From contig NC_071355.1 of NCBI RefSeq assembly GCF_943734655.1, positions 200,774,939 through 200,838,938 on the forward strand: a DNA stretch of 64,000 nucleotides, given 5' to 3'. Positions 53,936 through 64,000 of the stretch are shown here, piece by piece. Positions within the stretch are counted from its first letter, which is position 1; the number at the start of each line of letters is the position of its first letter. A program made the position numbers and the translations under genes. The DNA comes from Sabethes cyaneus. Taxonomy: Eukaryota; Arthropoda; Insecta; Diptera; Culicidae. The notes under the pieces are model-generated. The model was not told where the DNA came from and made no database searches. It saw only the letters and a list, made by a program, of their open reading frames with translations.

Positions 53936-56890
53936 GGTAGACTGTTGTAATAAAAATAAATGCCTGAAAAATTAATTTTGGGTCCCAAATATTTCTATTT
54001 ACTATTAGTATTTTATAATATTGAGTCACTAAAAGCAACTATCGTTTTCATTACCATTAAACTTAATATAAATTAACTAGTCTCAGTACACGCACATTCC
54101 AACCTTTATGAGCAACAATTTTCTGATTTTTTATTAACGCGGCTCGTTTGTAAATCGCAAGAAGGGACGAGACGATCCTTTTCATCGATTTGGTATTATT
54201 TTATGGAAACAACTATGTGATTAACATTTACGTAACATTATTATTTGTGTTATTTAGAGCTTAATTTTTTATTCAACAAGTTCAACTGACAGTCGTTCGA
54301 TTGCAATTTAATAATGAATGCAAAGAAAACAGAGAATTAAAAAGCATTGTGTGATTTATGAATGAACTTAATAAATGGTTTGTATTTCCGATTTGTTAAC
54401 AAAACTATAAATCTAATTGCCAAACAATGATTATATTTTTATTGCAATATGTTTTAATAATGATTATATTTTATTACATCTTTTAGCATTGGAATGAAGG
54501 AGAATGATCTAAAGCAGAGTAAATTGTATTGTTAAAGAGCACTAGATTTCTTCAGCCCTCTGTACCACTTTGCCACTGCACAATTTTCATTCAAGCAGCT
54601 GGTTTTCTTCGCACACAAAAATACTCCCATTACTCTCAAATTTCATATCATTTCCATCACTCAAATCGACAGGAAATCCATCATTCGGTACGAATCTTCT
54701 ATCACTCAATTTAGGTAAAACCAATCTGTCAAATCAAAAAAACAAAAACCGTCGGCCCTGTCAACAAACGCTGGCTGGAGGAGCGGCTGGGAAAGCCCGC
54801 TGCAATCCGTTGGCTAATCATTTGCTGCCGTCCATTAAACCGGTCGGTCCCACTGACTGCTATCGCAGGCTACGCGGCATCTGTGGAACTGATAATGTAT
54901 GAAAGTATTGATAAATCCGAACCCCGGAGCTCGAATCTGCCTCGGGAGAGGCCCCAATCGTTACCATCCGTCATTATCCGAGGCCAGGCCGTTGGGACAG
55001 CACCGACAGCAGGACCGGCAGCAGCAGCAATCCGCTTTTTATTATTATTATTTATTATCGATCATACGCCGCTCGTGTGGGCACGGTACACCCGGTGAAG
55101 GCGACTCGGGTTATTTTTAATTAAATAATTAAATTACTTCTCTTTCGAATTCAGGCTTTGCCCCGGCTAGTCCGGGCGATAAAGATTGATTTATTTATCG
55201 CTGGACGCGCATCATATGACATGTACGGTGCGTCCGGCAAACGCCACAGTGCTTCCTCGGAATTGAAACGGGCAAATTTACGATAATTCATTTTTAATGA
55301 GTAGCGATAAGCATTTCGTAAATACCTTTCAATTTGTGCGGGGCTTAGCCGTCAATCCGTGTGGTACCGTTTATAGCCGGGTCGTAAATGTTTCGACTGC
55401 TCCACCGCAGTCTACTACTAGGTACTGACGGAAAGGTTAGTATTTAGATTGGTTTGCGGTCATTTTGCCGAGATACCGTCCCTCTGCAGTATGCGCAAAC
55501 GATAAGAGTTGCTACGTGACGTCATGGTTTAAGCCTTTCTGGACGCACCCGGTTGCGATATCTTGCCGCGTGGACGGTTGATTATAATTAAAATTTCCGG
55601 CCAAATTAACTAAGACTATGCACCTTTCGATTTGTTAGGAAAGTTCGTACACCATCAACAACGGACAAACACCGAACAGCATGACAGCAACGTATCACCC
55701 ATGCTCTACCATCAAACCGAGAAGTGTACCTAATTTTTTCGATTAATCCATTCAACGCAATGGTTGCCGTCTGTGGGCTTAGTGTGCATACAATTCATTT
55801 TATGCATATTACCAGTTTTGTTATCCTCCTCATTCAGCTGGCAGCGTGAAAGGGGGGACGGAATAATTGTGACCTAACCTAACCTAACCACCATCCTCTC
55901 ATCTCTATCTATCTAACGCGAACAAAAAAGCAACACCTCACTAAGAAAGGGATAACGAATCAATTTCAGCCTACCGGTTTTCCAATTCAGTCACAGCTCT
56001 AACAACAAACACCCGATTCGAGTGTATCAAGGGAAGACTCCATAATAGCATCAAGGTTTGTAAAAATATTGGGACAAAACACACGCGCGCCCTCGCACTA
56101 AAATGGACTGAAATGCATGTCGAATCGGATTCGATCCTGTGAACTACATCGATAAACGAACCAAAAGAAGTGTGTCTGTGTGTAGGTCGCGCACAAAATT
56201 ATAAGCTTATTTATTTTTATTTGTCCAACACCTCAACTTCACCGGCGCAGCCAGCTGAGAGGTCGGTTTGCAATAGGCGGCAACCAGCATGCACCTGCCA
56301 GGCCGAGGCCACCCCTACGGTTGTTGTCCGGCGAATCGATTTTTTTTTTTTTTTGTTTTTGTTCCTTTCGTGCGATCATCATCCGGACCGACGCGATGCG
56401 TCGTCGTCATCGTTAGATGTATGCGATCTGATAAACGGTAATTGCACATGTCCTGCAGTTTTTTTACGACTGTCCGCACAATTAGGCGCGTTCGTCAACG
56501 AAACAACATTCGGATAAACTTTCGAGGCAGATTTTATACCTCAATCTGCTGGTTGTACCGACCGACAACGGTCACAGTTTTGTGTTCGGTTTAAATTTTA
56601 CATAAAAAATAAATAAAAACATTGAACGGCTCAAACAAAAGAAGATATGCGTATTTAATGGCTCCTGCAATTTTGATAATCTTGTGTGTTTTTGTCGGCA
56701 TCTACGCACGCTGCGTTTGAAATAATAATCAAGTATCGGAGAAAGCTGGCTCCACTCAAACGACCCATTAATTAATAGATCGGCGAGGCCGGCACTGTCT
56801 GGTAGAAGGCCTCAGAAAATTTCACCAATGCCGTCGGCTAGCTCGAATTGCAGCTGCACCAGTTTTGATTTTGATTTTACTCGCTAACCT
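53936..56890. other. Unique region with GC-richer island 54740-56500
   Basis: No interspersed copy was recognised. The island includes CAGCAGGACCGGCAGCAGCAGC (55008-55029, a CAG-like run), many TAATTA cores (55110-55135, 55290) and the CCTAA run at 55873. Open frames at 54570, 54883 and 56170 lack domains. Candidate cis-regulatory DNA or untranslated exon sequence; neither can be proven here. Confidence 0.4.
55873..55889 (+). repeat. Short (CCTAA)n run
   Basis: CCTAACCTAACCTAACC is three and a half units of the insect telomere-type pentamer, within ordinary DNA. Confidence 0.9.
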
Positions 56891-56897
56891 TCCTGTA

Positions 56898-58142
56898 GGA
56901 CGTAGTCCTACGCTCCGAGAGCAAATTATTTTACCGACATCCTGGAAAATGTCAGTATGAAAGATAACACGTGCGCGTTCAATAATGATTTTTGACGTAG
57001 ACTATGTCGCCTTAAATCCCGAAAACTGGTCAGGTTTTGAGCGCTTAATAGCTTAGTGGTTTCCAGATCAATTTTCAATATTTTTACTCTAATCGATCGG
57101 AAAATCTACGCGTCGGTCCAAGTAAAGGAAAATGTTGATCCTTGAGGTTGCACTATCATTATTTCATTATTTTTTTATTTATGATTCTGCAATCTTTTCC
57201 GCTTATTTTGATACTAAATTTGTAATGATCCGTCCACGGGAAGTGACCAAAAAACGATCATTCACATAAACATTCCAGGACGGCGTGAAACAACCTCGGC
57301 GGAATAAAACGCCACTCCTGAAAAACCATGATTTTTAAACTTTATGTACCTTTTTCTCAGAAACCACACAACGTATTGGAACAAACTTTTTTTTTTGTTT
57401 TGTTGGTAGTAGCTTGGCAAAGACTTTTATAACTTTTCTTTATAGATAGTTCGTAAACAAAACACAGCTTGAAAAACCCGATTTAATCCACCTAGTGGTG
57501 CAAGGAACCTTTGTTATACGGTCTTACTCGCTATTTGAGATAGAAATCGAAATCGTCTTCGGAACATAATTCATCTATTGGTTATCGTTGCGTAATGCGT
57601 TGGTTTACATAAAATTTTTGAAAATTGAATAAGTTTACAAAATTTGAACAAAAGTGCACACAAAAGTGAAATTTGAATACCACCAAACGATAGAGAATTC
57701 AATTTCAAGAAACCCTTCCAAAGGTTTGATAAACCTAAAACCAAGTTTTCACAGTCAAAACTCTAGTGCACACATTTTCTTTGGTTTGGGGCTATTGTGC
57801 GCGTGAGTAACTGCGTTACAAAAGTTGGCGGAGTGTTCGAGGGTTAATATCTTTTGACCGGTAAAACCAATTCTTATGAAAATTTGCATATATATTCGTA
57901 GTGTCAAAGCCTCTCGTTTGATATTAAAATAATTGAAATTAGGTAAATTATCTTGGTTAAAATCATTATAAATTATTGTTAATTTTGGTGTGGTGTATAC
58001 GGTTGCTCATAACTTTCAAATTAAACGTCCAATCAAAAAACCATTCAATAGTGATCTATTAGGATATACTATCTTTAAATGAGACTAATAGCGCATAAAT
58101 CGGTTCAGCCATCTCTGAGAAACAGGCGATAGAAAAAATCAT

Positions 58143-58174
<32 letters not shown>

Positions 58175-58293
58175 GACATTGCTCAAATCGTCGAACCCTA
58201 TCGATTGGTATATGTGACTTGGCCCTCCGGGCCTTGGATCAATTTCGTGTTTTTCGACCAATTTTTAAACCTTTGTTATAGTATAACAAAGGT
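56898..58293 (+). repeat. Hairpin-tailed repeat, copy A
   Basis: The body from 57475 (AACCCGATTTAATCCACCTA) through GGAACCTTTGTTATACGGTC, GGGTTAATATCTTTTGACCG, CAATAGTGATCTATTAGG and a CA microsatellite (58147-58174) to GATTGGTATATGTG and CCCTCCGGGCCT matches 61096-63170. It ends in the perfect palindrome ACCTTTGTTATAGTATAACA plus AAGGT (58269-58293). ACCTTTGTTATAC near the start mirrors that tail. The palindrome GGACGTAGTCCTACG at 56898 may mark an earlier 5' boundary. No open frame and no target duplication. Neither Helitron nor LINE ends fit exactly. Confidence 0.65.
58150..58174. repeat. (CA)n microsatellite inside copy A
   Basis: ACACACACACACACACACAC within ATACATACACAC...CAGACATTGCTC; the same module with its own CA run is at 63020-63052 in copy B. 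Confidence 0.9.
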
Positions 58294-58629
58294 AAAAAAC
58301 GAAAAAGAAGAAAAATAGATCCCTGAAAATATAAGATTTTGCTTTTTTTTACTTTTTTCTCAAGTTATTATTCAAGTTATTTTGGGTAATACACGCGCTA
58401 TAGAAAGGCATTGAATTGAATATTTCTGCCAGATGTCTACTAATGAGTAGCGCCTTACACTTAAGGGCTGGTAACTGCAGCCCGAGTCCGCCGTGGTCCT
58501 TACTACGTCCTAATTGTTGTACTGGAACACGTGCAGGTATACCCCGCCAAAGAAATGATCCCATCGCCGAAGTTATTCTTGCCGTGTGTGCACTTATCGG
58601 AGCTATGTTCGATGCCATAGCCTCGAGGT

Positions 58630-59735
58630 AGCAAAGGTGGCACACATATTCCTTGATGTAAGGGAATCAGCACAGCACTGGGGGTTGATAAGTGGGGGGA
58701 GTGTTCGTAACAGGGGGAGGGGAGGTCATAACTCCGAAATTCCTGGACGATCCTTCACCAAACTTGGTATACATGTTCCTTGACATAAGGGAATCAGTAC
58801 TAAAGGGGTTGATAAAAGGGGGGACACCTGCAAGGTTCTTCATCAAACTTGGCATACTTGACATAAGGGAATCAGCACCGGGAGAATGCCAAAAGAGGGG
58901 ACCATAACAAGGGGCTAAATAAAAGGGGATGCGTTTCTCTGGCATTTAAACCGATTGCCGTTGTGCAAATAACTTTGAGAAAAGAGGGGATTCCACCGAA
59001 GAGGAATAAATGGTAAAAAAAGACCTTTGTTAGATTTCCATTATAGTGATTTTCATAGAGCAAACCAATGCCTAATAAGCTACGTGACAGAAGAGGGAGC
59101 TGATTGGGAAAGAATCGACAAGTAGGGGGACGAAGAACGTGAGTATCCCAAGCAACAATGTGAGTTTTATTGTACTCTTATTGAGGTTTTCAAGACCAAT
59201 TTTGGTCTTAAATGCCATCATAAAAATGTAATAAAACCTAAATTGTTACTTGGGTATGAATGTATATTTCGCCATAGCTCCGGGACTTCTGGACTGTTCT
59301 TCATTAAACGTCGTTTATCAAACAAATGTGTCATTTTGGCATAAAAGAATCAGCGCAGGGGGGTTGACAAAAGAGGGAGATGGTCTTTTACAAGGGGAAA
59401 GAAAGATTCAAATGCGTAAAGGGGTGCTTTTCACTTGTAATTAGAACGATAGCAGTTATACAAGTTGCTGGATTTCTGAAAGGGGGGATAGGGTGGCCAT
59501 TAACAAAGAGAAGGTTCAAAAACGGTTTTTTGTCGATTTATAGGGATTACCGGGAAGAAATCAGTCTTTACAAGTGGCTCGGGGACAACATGAGGGAAAC
59601 TGACAAAGAGAGTAGATACATTAAAATGAAAAAAGGTGGTTTTTGCACTACGAGAATTTTCGTTACCATAACAGATGTACAAGTGACTGAGAGGCAAAGG
59701 GGCCCCAGTAAGATCGGGTAATCAGCTAGTTTTCC
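58630..59735 (+). repeat. Tandem module array (CTGGACGATCCTTC...GGGGTTGA)
   Basis: At least four modules follow each other: 58640-58700, 58740-58830, 58833-58905 and 59278-59390. Each reads roughly CTGGACGATCCTTCACC, AAACTTGGTATACATG, TGACATAAGGGAATCAGYAC and GGGGTTGATAAAAGGGG. It ends in AAGATCGGGTAATCAGCTAG (59710-59729). An inverted single relative is at 9585-10110. A MITE (59147-59254) interrupts the array. Confidence 0.65.
59147..59254. mobile_element. 108-bp MITE with TAT target duplication
   Basis: CCCAAGCAACAATGTGAGTT at the left faces AACCTAAATTGTTACTTGGG at the right. TAT flanks both sides (59144-59146, 59255-59257). AGACCAATTTTGGTCT forms a small palindrome at the centre. It belongs with the CCCAAGTA-ended MITEs at 5825 and 22825. 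Confidence 0.8.
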
Positions 59736-59739
59736 TATA

Positions 59740-60240
59740 GTTTTAACTGTTTTTTCTTTCCCACCATTTTTTGACATAGGACCACGTCTTTGTTTACTAT
59801 ACCGGGTAACACTTAGAAATAGAAGTGTAACATTTGAATGAGAAAAAGATTTCAAATGCAAATAGCTACTATACTACTTAGCGAAACATAACTGTCAATA
59901 TGTCGTTGGATTGATAAAATGTCAATTTTATAATAGCATATTTGTTACAATCTTTTATCTTATCTTTTTTATCTTATGCTTAATAGTGAAAATGTAAGAT
60001 AAGTTTCAAGGTCAAATTTCCCCATATATTTCACAGGGGGATCATGCTTCACAGGCAGAGACGACAGTTAAACACACCATCTGTTTAATGTGATTGACCT
60101 TTGACAAAAAAAGTAACAAAACCACTTCTCTGCAATGGACTTTCTTATCGTGACTCACTGCCAAGTGTGAGTCACATTTATATTCACGGAAATAGTTGCG
60201 TGAACGACGAAAGCTCCACTGATATTTGTCTCAGTTTTAA
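59740..60240. other. Spacer, nothing recognised
   Basis: AT-rich, with TTTATCTTATCTTTTTATCT at 59955. No gene or copy seen. Confidence 0.4.
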
Positions 60241-61095
60241 AATGGGAAAGCAAGATAGAATACAGGCGACTGGACAGAAAAAGAACGAGAAAGAAGAGAA
60301 ATGAGATAACGAAATTCTTTCCACGCCTCTCACGCCAAGGACCCAATTCCCAACCCCACAAAAGTCACGAATGACCCAAGCTGTTAAAATGACGAAAATC
60401 AAACAAAAACAAGAACGAAATTAGAGAAAATGAGGAAAAATCGGTAAAAACGGAGATATATCGTGAAAGAAAAAGATGGAAAGCAGGACATAGTAAGTGG
60501 AAGAACGAAACAGCTGAAAAGGAAAAAAATAGTTAACGGGACATGAAACAAAACATGAGAGTAGAAAAGAGGAAAAACAGGCCTAAAAATGAATAAGAAA
60601 AGAAAAGAAAAAGAGAAAAACGAAGCATAAAAGAGAAAATCCAAAAAAACAGTACTAAAAGGGGCGAGACGAGACAGAAAAAGGAGACAAAGAGGAAGAA
60701 GCGAGCAGAAAAAGAAAAACGGGAGAGAAACAGAACCAAAAAAAAAGAAAAAACAACCGTGACAGAAAATATGGGAAAACCAGAAAGAAAAAAGAGAGAA
60801 AATGAGACAGTGAAAATGGAAGAGAAGCAAAAAAAGAAAAGAAGGATAGCGAGAGAAAAAAGAAAAATAATAGAGGAAATGTGCAAAACGGGAAAAGAGA
60901 ACAAAATGAGAATGTGAAATGGAAACGGGATAGAAAAATGGGACAGACAAAGGAGAAATAAAAAAACAGGAAAAAACGGCCCAAGAAAAAGGTGAACTGG
61001 AGAGAAAAAAACCAAAAAAAGCGGGAGATTAAAAAAATACCAAAGAGCAAAGGGAAAGGGAAGAGAGACAAAAGTAAATTAAACGTGTCAGAAAA
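60240..61095 (+). repeat. Purine-rich tract
   Basis: Same A/G-only style and strand as 49637-50596 (GAGAAAAACGAAG, GGGAAAACCAGAAAG). The minus-strand frames of 138-183 codons are Phe/Ser/Leu artefacts. A truncated SINE lies near its start. The tract continues at 63171 after copy B of the hairpin-tailed repeat, so copy B seems to be inserted in it. Confidence 0.75.
60322..60425 (+). mobile_element. 5'-truncated SINE, second copy
   Basis: CCACGCCTCTCACGCCAAGG, then AAGTCACGAATGACCCAAGC and TGTTAAAATGAC, then an A-rich end. It is the 3' part of the SINE at 2206, with the 5' third of the tRNA-like half missing and many substitutions in the B-box. Confidence 0.7.
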
Positions 61096-63170
61096 AACCT
61101 GATTTAATCCACCTAGTGGTGAAAGGAACCTTTGTTATACGGTCTTACTTGCTATTTGAGATAGAAATCGACACGTCTTCGGAACATAATTCATCTATTG
61201 GTTAACGTTGCGTGGTGCGCTGGTTTTCATAAAATTTTTGGAAATTGAATAAGTTTACAAAATTTAAACAAAATAGCAGCACCTATAAATTTTGATAGAT
61301 CCTTTTTCATGAAATTACTGAGTAAGGGTAAGCTGGTTGTTACTAATTTGAGTAAGTGCAAGTAAAAGCAAGTTATAAGAGGAAATATTATTCTTTAACA
61401 TATACATTGCGTAGTAAAAGTCTAGTTTATAGGTTTTTGAACTACGCATAAATTTCTGTAACGCCATTATTTTTGATTGACATCAATAAAGTTTTCTTGA
61501 ATAAATTTCATCAATTTTTATTAAGCTTCGATTACTCACGCTGTACAACACGCATTTTGTACAACACGTGTAGGTTTTTGAATGCCATGTTGTTACAAAG
61601 TTACAAATCTCTGTTTAACTAACGTATATTCTTCAATTACCTTGTTATGAGCAAAATGTCATAATTATTCAATGCATTAATACTTTAAATTGTTGGGCAA
61701 ATAGATCAGCATAAACTGACATCACAGAAACAAAGCAATCAGCATGTGAGTTGTACCACGATTGGCCCTGGAAGTTTCTCTCGTTTCTTCATATGTAAAA
61801 ATGGTGTCTGTATGCAGCAACACAATCAGCAAATATAAAATGTTTAAAATGTATCTGTTGGTAGTCGAGTCATTCGGGGTCAAAATTAAGGCATTTTTTT
61901 AATCAAAGTTCTACAGTACCTAAACAAACAAACATAGAGGTATACTATATTCATCAAAGTTGTGTATTTTTACTATTTATACAATTTTGTAATACATGAA
62001 AAAGGAATACAACAATTACAAAAAGAGCTAAAATAGAAAAAACTGATCTTACAAATTCATATACAATGAATAAGATTTTTCTCTCTTCGCTTAATAGATA
62101 GAAGGTTACTGTATTCAACAAAATTTCTTGTAATAATATGTTCTAAATCTTTGCAGAACACAGAACACATCAATGTGTTATATTGAAACTGAAGAAAAAT
62201 AATTTTTTTATTTCACTTTTAGGGGGATTAATCAAAATTTAAATTGCACCAGACGATAGAACTTTCAATTTTCAGAAATTCTCCCGAAGGTTCCATAAAC
62301 TTAAAACCAAGTTTTCCCAGTCAAAATTCTAATGCGCATGTCTTTTTGGCTTTGGGCCATTGTGCGCTCGAGTAACCGAATTACAAAAGTCGGCGCGAGT
62401 GTTGGAGGGTTAATATCTTTTGATCGGCAAAACCGATTCTTCTAAAATTTTGCAGATATATTTGTAGCATTAAAATCTCTAATTTGATGCCAAAATAATT
62501 CAAACTAGATAAATCATCTTAGATGAAATCGTTATAAATTATTGTAAATTTTAATGTGTTGTATTCAATTGATCATAACTTTCAAATTAAACGTCCAATC
62601 AAAAAACAAATCAATAGTGATCTATTAGGTTATGTTAGCTGTCAAATGAGACTAATAGCGTCTAAATCGGTTTAGTCATTTCTAAGAAACAGGCGATAAT
62701 TATTACCTTGTCAAAACAGGTTTTTTAAGCATAACTTTCAAACTGATTGTTTGTTTTCAATAAAATTTATCCGAAAAATTTAGTGTTAACAAGAGCTTTC
62801 ATTCGATACCAAGATCGTTGAAATCGGTCATTTGAGTCCGGAGAAAATCGTGTCACGTAATTTTTACTTTTTTACTTATAACTTTTAAACGAAATGTCGG
62901 ACCTCGAAACAATTCAATAGTGATATACTAGACAATAATATCTTTCAAACAAAAGTAATAGCGAACAAATCGGTTCAGCCATCTCCGAGAAATAGGCGAT
63001 AGAAAAGTTGCGCCCCGCACATACATACACACATACACACACACACACACAGACATTGCTCAGTTCGTCGAACCCTGTCGATTGGTATATGTGGCTCGGC
63101 CCTCCGGGCCTCGGATCAATTTCGTGTTTTTCAACCAATTCCTAAACCTTTGTTATAGTATAACAAAGGT
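61096..63170 (+). repeat. Hairpin-tailed repeat, copy B (longer)
   Basis: It matches copy A (57475-58293) at 61096-61275 and 62235-62700, and again over 62970-63170. Between these it carries about 960 bp (61275-62230) and about 300 bp (62705-63000) that copy A lacks. The second extra part repeats the module CAATAGTGATCTATTAGG... AATCGGTTTAGTC... AACAGGCGATA, seen at 62610-62698 and again at 62910-63003. It ends in the same perfect palindrome (63146-63170). No open frame. Confidence 0.65.
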
Positions 63171-63490
63171 AGAAACTTAAAAACAAAGACGAAAACGAAA
63201 AACGAGAAGAAAGAAGATAGAAAGCGTATAGGACCAAAAGAAAAGGAGATAAAAAAGAGCTAAAAGAGACGAATACTGGAAAGGAAAAGAAACATGGAAA
63301 ACTGGAAAGAAAACTACAAAACATGGGAAAAAACCAAAAGGAAAACAGGTTTGAACATAAAAAAAGTGGAACAGGAAACGAAGAAGAACGAAACAGTGAA
63401 ACAAAACACAGGGGACTGAAACCAGAAAAACTAGAGAAAAAGAAGAAAAGCTAGAGCATAATCAAAAATGGTCAGAGAAGAAGTAAAAAC
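63171..63490 (+). repeat. Purine-rich tract, continuation
   Basis: Same A/G bias and words as 60240-61095 (AAAACGAGAAGAAAGAAG, GAAACGAAGAAGAACG). The minus-strand frames here are artefacts. Confidence 0.7.
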
Positions 63491-63491
63491 T

Positions 63492-63782
63492 AGAGATGGT
63501 CGGGTAGCGGAAAATTTGCCCGAAACCCGTACCCGTACCCGTACCCGCCGGGTTCGGGTCGGGTTCGGGTATTGAAAAAAAAATTGCGGGTTCGGCTCGG
63601 GTGCGGGTTCTTAATTTTTGATTTGCGGGTTCGGGTCGGGTCGGTGACCACATTTAACACTAAAGATGGTCGGGTACCCGGGCGCGTCCCGTGCCCGACG
63701 GCTTTCAGTCGGGTTCGGGTATCAAAAATAATAAACTTGCGGGTTCGGGTCGGGTAGGGGTTTTTAATTTTTTTTCTTTTAC
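63492..63782. repeat. Two tandem CGGGT-rich units
   Basis: AGATGGTCGGGTA starts each unit (63494 and 63665). Each then shows CCCG(T/A)-rich and GCGGGTTCGGGTCGGGT blocks separated by TTGAAAAA / TTTTTAATTTTT. ACCCGTACCCG and CGGGTTCGGGT can pair. It is a GC-rich islet in AT-rich DNA. The Thr/Arg/Pro-rich minus frames are artefacts. It may be the end of a hAT-like element, but no target duplication was seen. Confidence 0.7.
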
Positions 63783-64000
63783 TTTTCAAAAGCGAAATGA
63801 ATTAACAAGGTGCAATCGGAAAAGTTGTAGGAAATTAGATGTAGTTGAAGAAATTTTATAGAAACAGTGAAGCAACTGGAGTAACATATGAAAAATACGT
63901 GTTTAACATAAAAAATTTAAATAAATCTAACTTTTTCTCCGAGTATCTCGAAAACGGTTGCATTTAGAAAAATAATTATTATGGCCAATTTTATTGTAAA
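63783..64000. other. AT-rich end of window, nothing recognised
   Basis: No gene, inverted repeat or copy seen. Confidence 0.4.

Noticed and set aside
56170..56517. 115-codon frame with Cys-rich segments
   Set aside because: Crosses a poly-T run giving FFFFLFLFL, no domain or signal peptide; no basis to call a gene.
58269..58293. Helitron 3' hairpin
   Set aside because: The palindrome is AT-rich, is not followed by CTRR, and the 5' end does not start with TC at a clear A|T site.
58640..59400. CRISPR-like array in the repeated modules
   Set aside because: Repeats are long, diverged and without constant unique spacers; this is eukaryotic DNA.
60399..61071. Minus-strand frames of 138-183 codons that look like membrane proteins
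   Set aside because: Phe/Ser/Leu strings caused by the purine-rich plus strand; three frames overlap. The same holds at 49718-50661 and 63142-63404.

Overview
This is a stretch of insect nuclear DNA, most likely from a culicine (Aedes-like) mosquito. No complete host protein-coding gene can be supported anywhere in the 64 kb. The mosquito assignment is inference. It rests on RTE-clade LINE copies close to the kind known in Aedes, several Tc1/mariner (ITm) transposases of mosquito type, a tRNA-Glu-derived SINE, and many MITEs with 3-bp or TA target duplications. The overall picture is a long AT-rich intergenic or intronic region in a large, repeat-laden dipteran genome.

Layout. 1-6300 holds a SINE, a LINE reverse-transcriptase fragment on the minus strand, an RTE fragment, three MITEs and a piece of BEL/Pao integrase. 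6300-9000 is mostly unique DNA with a GC-richer island. 9000-16900 has a decayed RNase H-bearing LINE split by a MITE, then a long T-rich degenerate tract interrupted by a 1.9-kb unit bounded by inverted GGCCGAA arrays. 17340-19400 is another unique island. 19680-28200 is dense in DNA transposon remains: a mariner-type transposase relic, a 1.37-kb Foldback-like palindrome, a ~3.1-kb unit with TAGGGTAA ends, and two copies of one repeat arranged back to back. 28190-31330 is a four-level nest: a LINE carries an inserted RTE element, which carries another repeat, and the LINE's RT domain carries a hAT MITE with a perfect 8-bp target duplication. 34470-37016 is the best RTE copy (endonuclease, RT and 3' tail). 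37290-42320 has two decayed copies of one mariner-like transposase, the first broken by a second mariner with TA duplication, plus a TA-flanked MITE between them. 42320-48250 is mainly unique DNA with two repeat insertions. 48300-51260 holds a CAA array, purine-only tracts, a 670-bp palindrome and a minisatellite. 52444-53843 is a 7-bp satellite of about 200 units. 53850-56890 is unique DNA. 56898-63170 holds two copies of a hairpin-tailed repeat, a tandem module array and more purine tracts. The window ends in CGGGT-rich repeats.

Nothing here forms a pathway or operon. The interest is in the insertion history, the palindromes, the strand-biased tracts and the unique islands, which are candidates for cis-regulatory DNA of a neighbouring gene outside the window. 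All element boundaries and relations between copies were judged by eye.
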